Positions 62,442 through 64,000 of a stretch of DNA of 64,000 nucleotides are shown in pieces (the first letter of the stretch is position 1; each line of letters opens with the position of its first letter). The position numbers were made by a program, and so were the translations under genes. This DNA comes from Gemmatimonas sp. (GTDB taxonomy: Bacteria; Gemmatimonadota; Gemmatimonadetes; Gemmatimonadales; Gemmatimonadaceae), in assembly GCA_023910675.1 (NCBI GenBank), contig JAAVWC010000007.1:1-64000 (forward strand). The letters run 5' to 3'. A model generated the notes under the pieces. The model saw nothing but the letters and a program-made list of their open reading frames with translations. It was not told the origin of the DNA and did no database searches.

Positions 62442-63077
62442 TCAGCGCGACAACGAGTCGGCCAACGCGAGCAGGCTGTCGCGTATCTGCGCGCTGTTGA
62501 CGTCGACGAAGCGACGGACGCCCTTCCACTGGCGAATGAGCGGGTTGCGCTGATTCAGCGACGTTTCGATGACGCGGCGCTGTGAGGTGCTGGCGTGCAC
62601 CATCTTGCCATCACCGACGTAAATGCCGACGTGCGAGATGCGTGAGCCGCGACCGAACGTGAGCACGTCACCGGGCTTGAGCGCCGCGACGTTCTTGGGC
62701 ACCTCGGCGCCGACCTTCGACTGCCCGTGGGCCGTCCGCGGCAGCACCACGTCGATGATGCTCATGGCGTAGCGCACCAGACCGCTGCAATCGAGACCGA
62801 CACCGGGTTTGGTGCCGCCCAGCCTGTACCGGGTGCCGACACTCCCACGGGCCTTTGACACGATGCTGTCGCGCACCCGTTCGGCCGACGCACTGAACTG
62901 CGCAAACGGCTTCTTCGATTCGAGTTGAATGCCACGCCCCGTGTCCTGCGCCTGCGCCGCCGCCGACACCGCGACGAGCGCAGCGGCGACAACCGGAAGC
63001 AGGGTGCGGGAGAGTCGGGTCACGTGGTTTGGGCGACTGGAGAAGGCCGGGGTTGGCGGACTCGTGAAATTATTCAT
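62442..63077 (-). CDS. Secreted NlpC/P60 endopeptidase
   Basis: 211 aa from ATG 63077, or about 193 aa from GTG 63023, which would put the signal peptide (RTLLPVVAAALVAVSAAAQAQ) at the N-terminus. The NlpC/P60 domain has the catalytic Cys in GLDCSGLVRYAMS, the His in RISHVGIYVGDGKMVHAS, and a start helper RYRLGGTKPGVGLDCSG. It hydrolyses peptidoglycan peptides (typically D-Glu to diaminopimelate links) in the periplasm. A long inverted repeat lies between it and queE. Confidence 0.9.
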   Translation of the reverse strand: MNNFTSPPTPAFSSRPNHVTRLSRTLLPVVAAALVAVSAAAQAQDTGRGIQLESKKPFAQFSASAERVRDSIVSKARGSVGTRYRLGGTKPGVGLDCSGLVRYAMSIIDVVLPRTAHGQSKVGAEVPKNVAALKPGDVLTFGRGSRISHVGIYVGDGKMVHASTSQRRVIETSLNQRNPLIRQWKGVRRFVDVNSAQIRDSLLALADSLSR

Positions 63078-63168
63078 GAGAATGACGCGGCACCAGAGTG
63101 AACTGTCACGCGGGGGGCACTTTCTGTGTGCTGGCCGTGCATTCTGGTTGTTGGAACAATGGGATGCT

Positions 63169-63367
63169 GGTCCGGCGGTCTACTGGTCGACGGATCGAGC
63201 CCTCAAGGGGAAGAACGCAAGGGGAACGGGGGAGGCGCGGTACGATCCACCACTAAGGGCCACGACCACTGCGGTTGCGGTTTCAGTGGACACAACCGCG
63301 CTTCCCCCTTTCCCCTTGCTTTCTTCCCCCTGAGGGCTCGATCCGTCGGCGAGCAGACCGCCGGACC
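63169..63367. repeat. Long imperfect inverted repeat upstream of the NlpC gene
   Basis: Arms of about 73 nt (63169-63241 and 63295-63367) are strongly complementary with scattered mismatches: GGTCCGGCGGTC at the left end pairs with GACCGCCGGACC at the right, and CGACGGATCGAGCCCTCA pairs with TGAGGGCTCGATCCGTCG. The loop is 53 nt and contains a smaller CCACGACCACTG / CAGTGG pairing. It falls in the intergenic space between two minus-strand genes, with no coding potential supported. Confidence 0.85.
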
Positions 63368-63390
63368 ACACACCCGTTGTTCGCTGCCGT

Positions 63391-64000
63391 TCAGCGAATG
63401 CCCAGCACCTTGTGCGTCTGCACCGAGAGCCGCCATTGCGGGTGCGCTAGGCAGTAGGCGAGTGCGGCCGCCGAATTCCGCGCCTGGTCCGGCCCGTCCA
63501 TGGGCTGCAGCAGGAAGTGCTGGAAATCCCACTCGGCAAAGCGCTCGGGCATGGCCAGCGGTTGCGGGTACACCAGCTTGAGCTCATGCCCCGACGTGAG
63601 GACGACGGGTGCGTTGGCCTTGGGGCTCACACAGATCCAGTCGAGGCCGGCCGGCGCCGGCTGCGTGCCGTTCGTCTCCACGGCCACCTCGAAGCCTTCG
63701 GCATGCAGCGCGTCAATGGCGGCCGCGTCGAGTTGCAGCAGCGGCTCGCCGCCCGTACACACGACAAGGGGCCGCACCGCTGCCGGTGCATCGGCCGGCC
63801 AGCGGCTTTTCACGAACGCCGCCAGCGCCTCGGCGGTGGCGAACTTGCCGCCGTCCGGCCCCACCCCTACGAAATCGGTATCGCAGAACGTGCACACGGC
63901 GGTGGCGCGCTCCGCCTCACGACCCGTCCACAGATTGCACCCCGCAAACCGGCAGAACACGGCGGCGCGGCCGGCGTTGAGCCCTTCGCCCTGCAGCGTG
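63391..64000 (-). CDS. queE: 7-carboxy-7-deazaguanine synthase (QueE), 5' end outside the window
   Basis: The frame is open at the window edge (reading TLQGEGLNAGRAAVFCRFAGCNLW from 64000 downward) and stops at 63391. The radical-SAM cluster motif is CRFAGCNLWTGREAERATAVCTFCDTDF, the variant CxxxxxC...CxxC of the proteobacterial-type QueE with an insertion between the first Cys and the CxxC pair. VCTGGEPLLQLD (GGEP, SAM binding) and VAVETNGTQP follow, and the C-terminus ends THKVLGIR. QueE converts 6-carboxytetrahydropterin to 7-carboxy-7-deazaguanine in queuosine synthesis. At least 203 aa are inside the window; the full protein is about 210-240 aa, so only the N-terminal few codons are missing. 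Confidence 0.9.
   Translation of the reverse strand, partial: TLQGEGLNAGRAAVFCRFAGCNLWTGREAERATAVCTFCDTDFVGVGPDGGKFATAEALAAFVKSRWPADAPAAVRPLVVCTGGEPLLQLDAAAIDALHAEGFEVAVETNGTQPAPAGLDWICVSPKANAPVVLTSGHELKLVYPQPLAMPERFAEWDFQHFLLQPMDGPDQARNSAAALAYCLAHPQWRLSVQTHKVLGIR

Overview
The window is high-GC bacterial DNA that reads like a member of the Gemmatimonadota (Gemmatimonas-like). This is inferred from the gene mix: sortilin-type BNR/VPS10 repeat proteins, a very large M14 carboxypeptidase, DPP-IV-type S9 peptidases, zinc-ribbon Ser/Thr kinases and many secreted proteins with AxAQ-type signal peptides. No rRNA or complete tRNA gene was seen.

Region 1 (about 1-13800) is a mobile, accreted island. 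Five direct copies of the 3' half of a tRNA gene (anticodon loop CTCTGGA, T-arm, acceptor strand), most followed by a terminator-like hairpin, lie at 1359, 5111, 7780, 11990 and 13705. They split the island into modules: (i) a helix-turn-helix (HTH)/nucleotidyltransferase pair with a decayed HTH gene; (ii) a decayed DUF4160/DUF2442 pair plus a MerR metalloregulator divergent from a TonB receptor; (iii) an exported S1 protease and a lipoprotein; (iv) a broken tyrosine integrase, an M15 peptidase, a HEAT-repeat protein and a broken membrane protein; (v) an intact second copy of the HTH/nucleotidyltransferase pair. Both pairs end within about 170 bp of a tRNA-fragment repeat and share an upstream GTTCNNGAAC palindrome. 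This is the best candidate for an undescribed mobile system.

Region 2 (13877-23861) is a heavy-metal efflux locus: His-rich periplasmic protein, frameshifted CzcC, CzcB, CzcA-like RND pump, HupE-like membrane protein, a 'transmembrane anchor protein' split into two genes in inverted order, a small secreted protein, an exported CbiX-like protein and a small hydrophilic protein.

Region 3 (23943-37911) holds a frameshifted PAS histidine kinase, a hybrid-kinase fragment, a GyrA-type topoisomerase subunit, several small membrane proteins, a DPP-IV-like peptidase, and a GMC oxidoreductase/gluconate-dehydrogenase-subunit-3 operon. Between the last two is a ~480-bp inverted repeat enclosing 22 perfect CCCCGA units.

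Region 4 (37480-44776) has OsmC, an ArsR regulator, thioredoxin 2, a DUF2892 protein and a complete RND-MFP-TolC efflux operon. ArsR and the TolC gene share a similar AT-rich upstream element. The grouping suggests defence against reactive sulfur or other thiol-active compounds.

Region 5 (44924-64000) contains secreted hydrolases (S9, M14, sortilin-like, DUF1028, phosphatase), an IS630 relic, a Ser/Thr kinase, a homoserine-acetyltransferase-like hydrolase, DUF983, an ABC-type permease lacking its expected peptidase, NlpC/P60, and the 3' part of queE at the right edge. Two more long inverted repeats lie at 50171-50267 and 63169-63367.

Many otherwise well-conserved genes carry single frameshifts. 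Some are clearly decay, such as the first HTH copy with several lesions. Single-indel cases may be assembly errors and should be checked against reads before being called pseudogenes.
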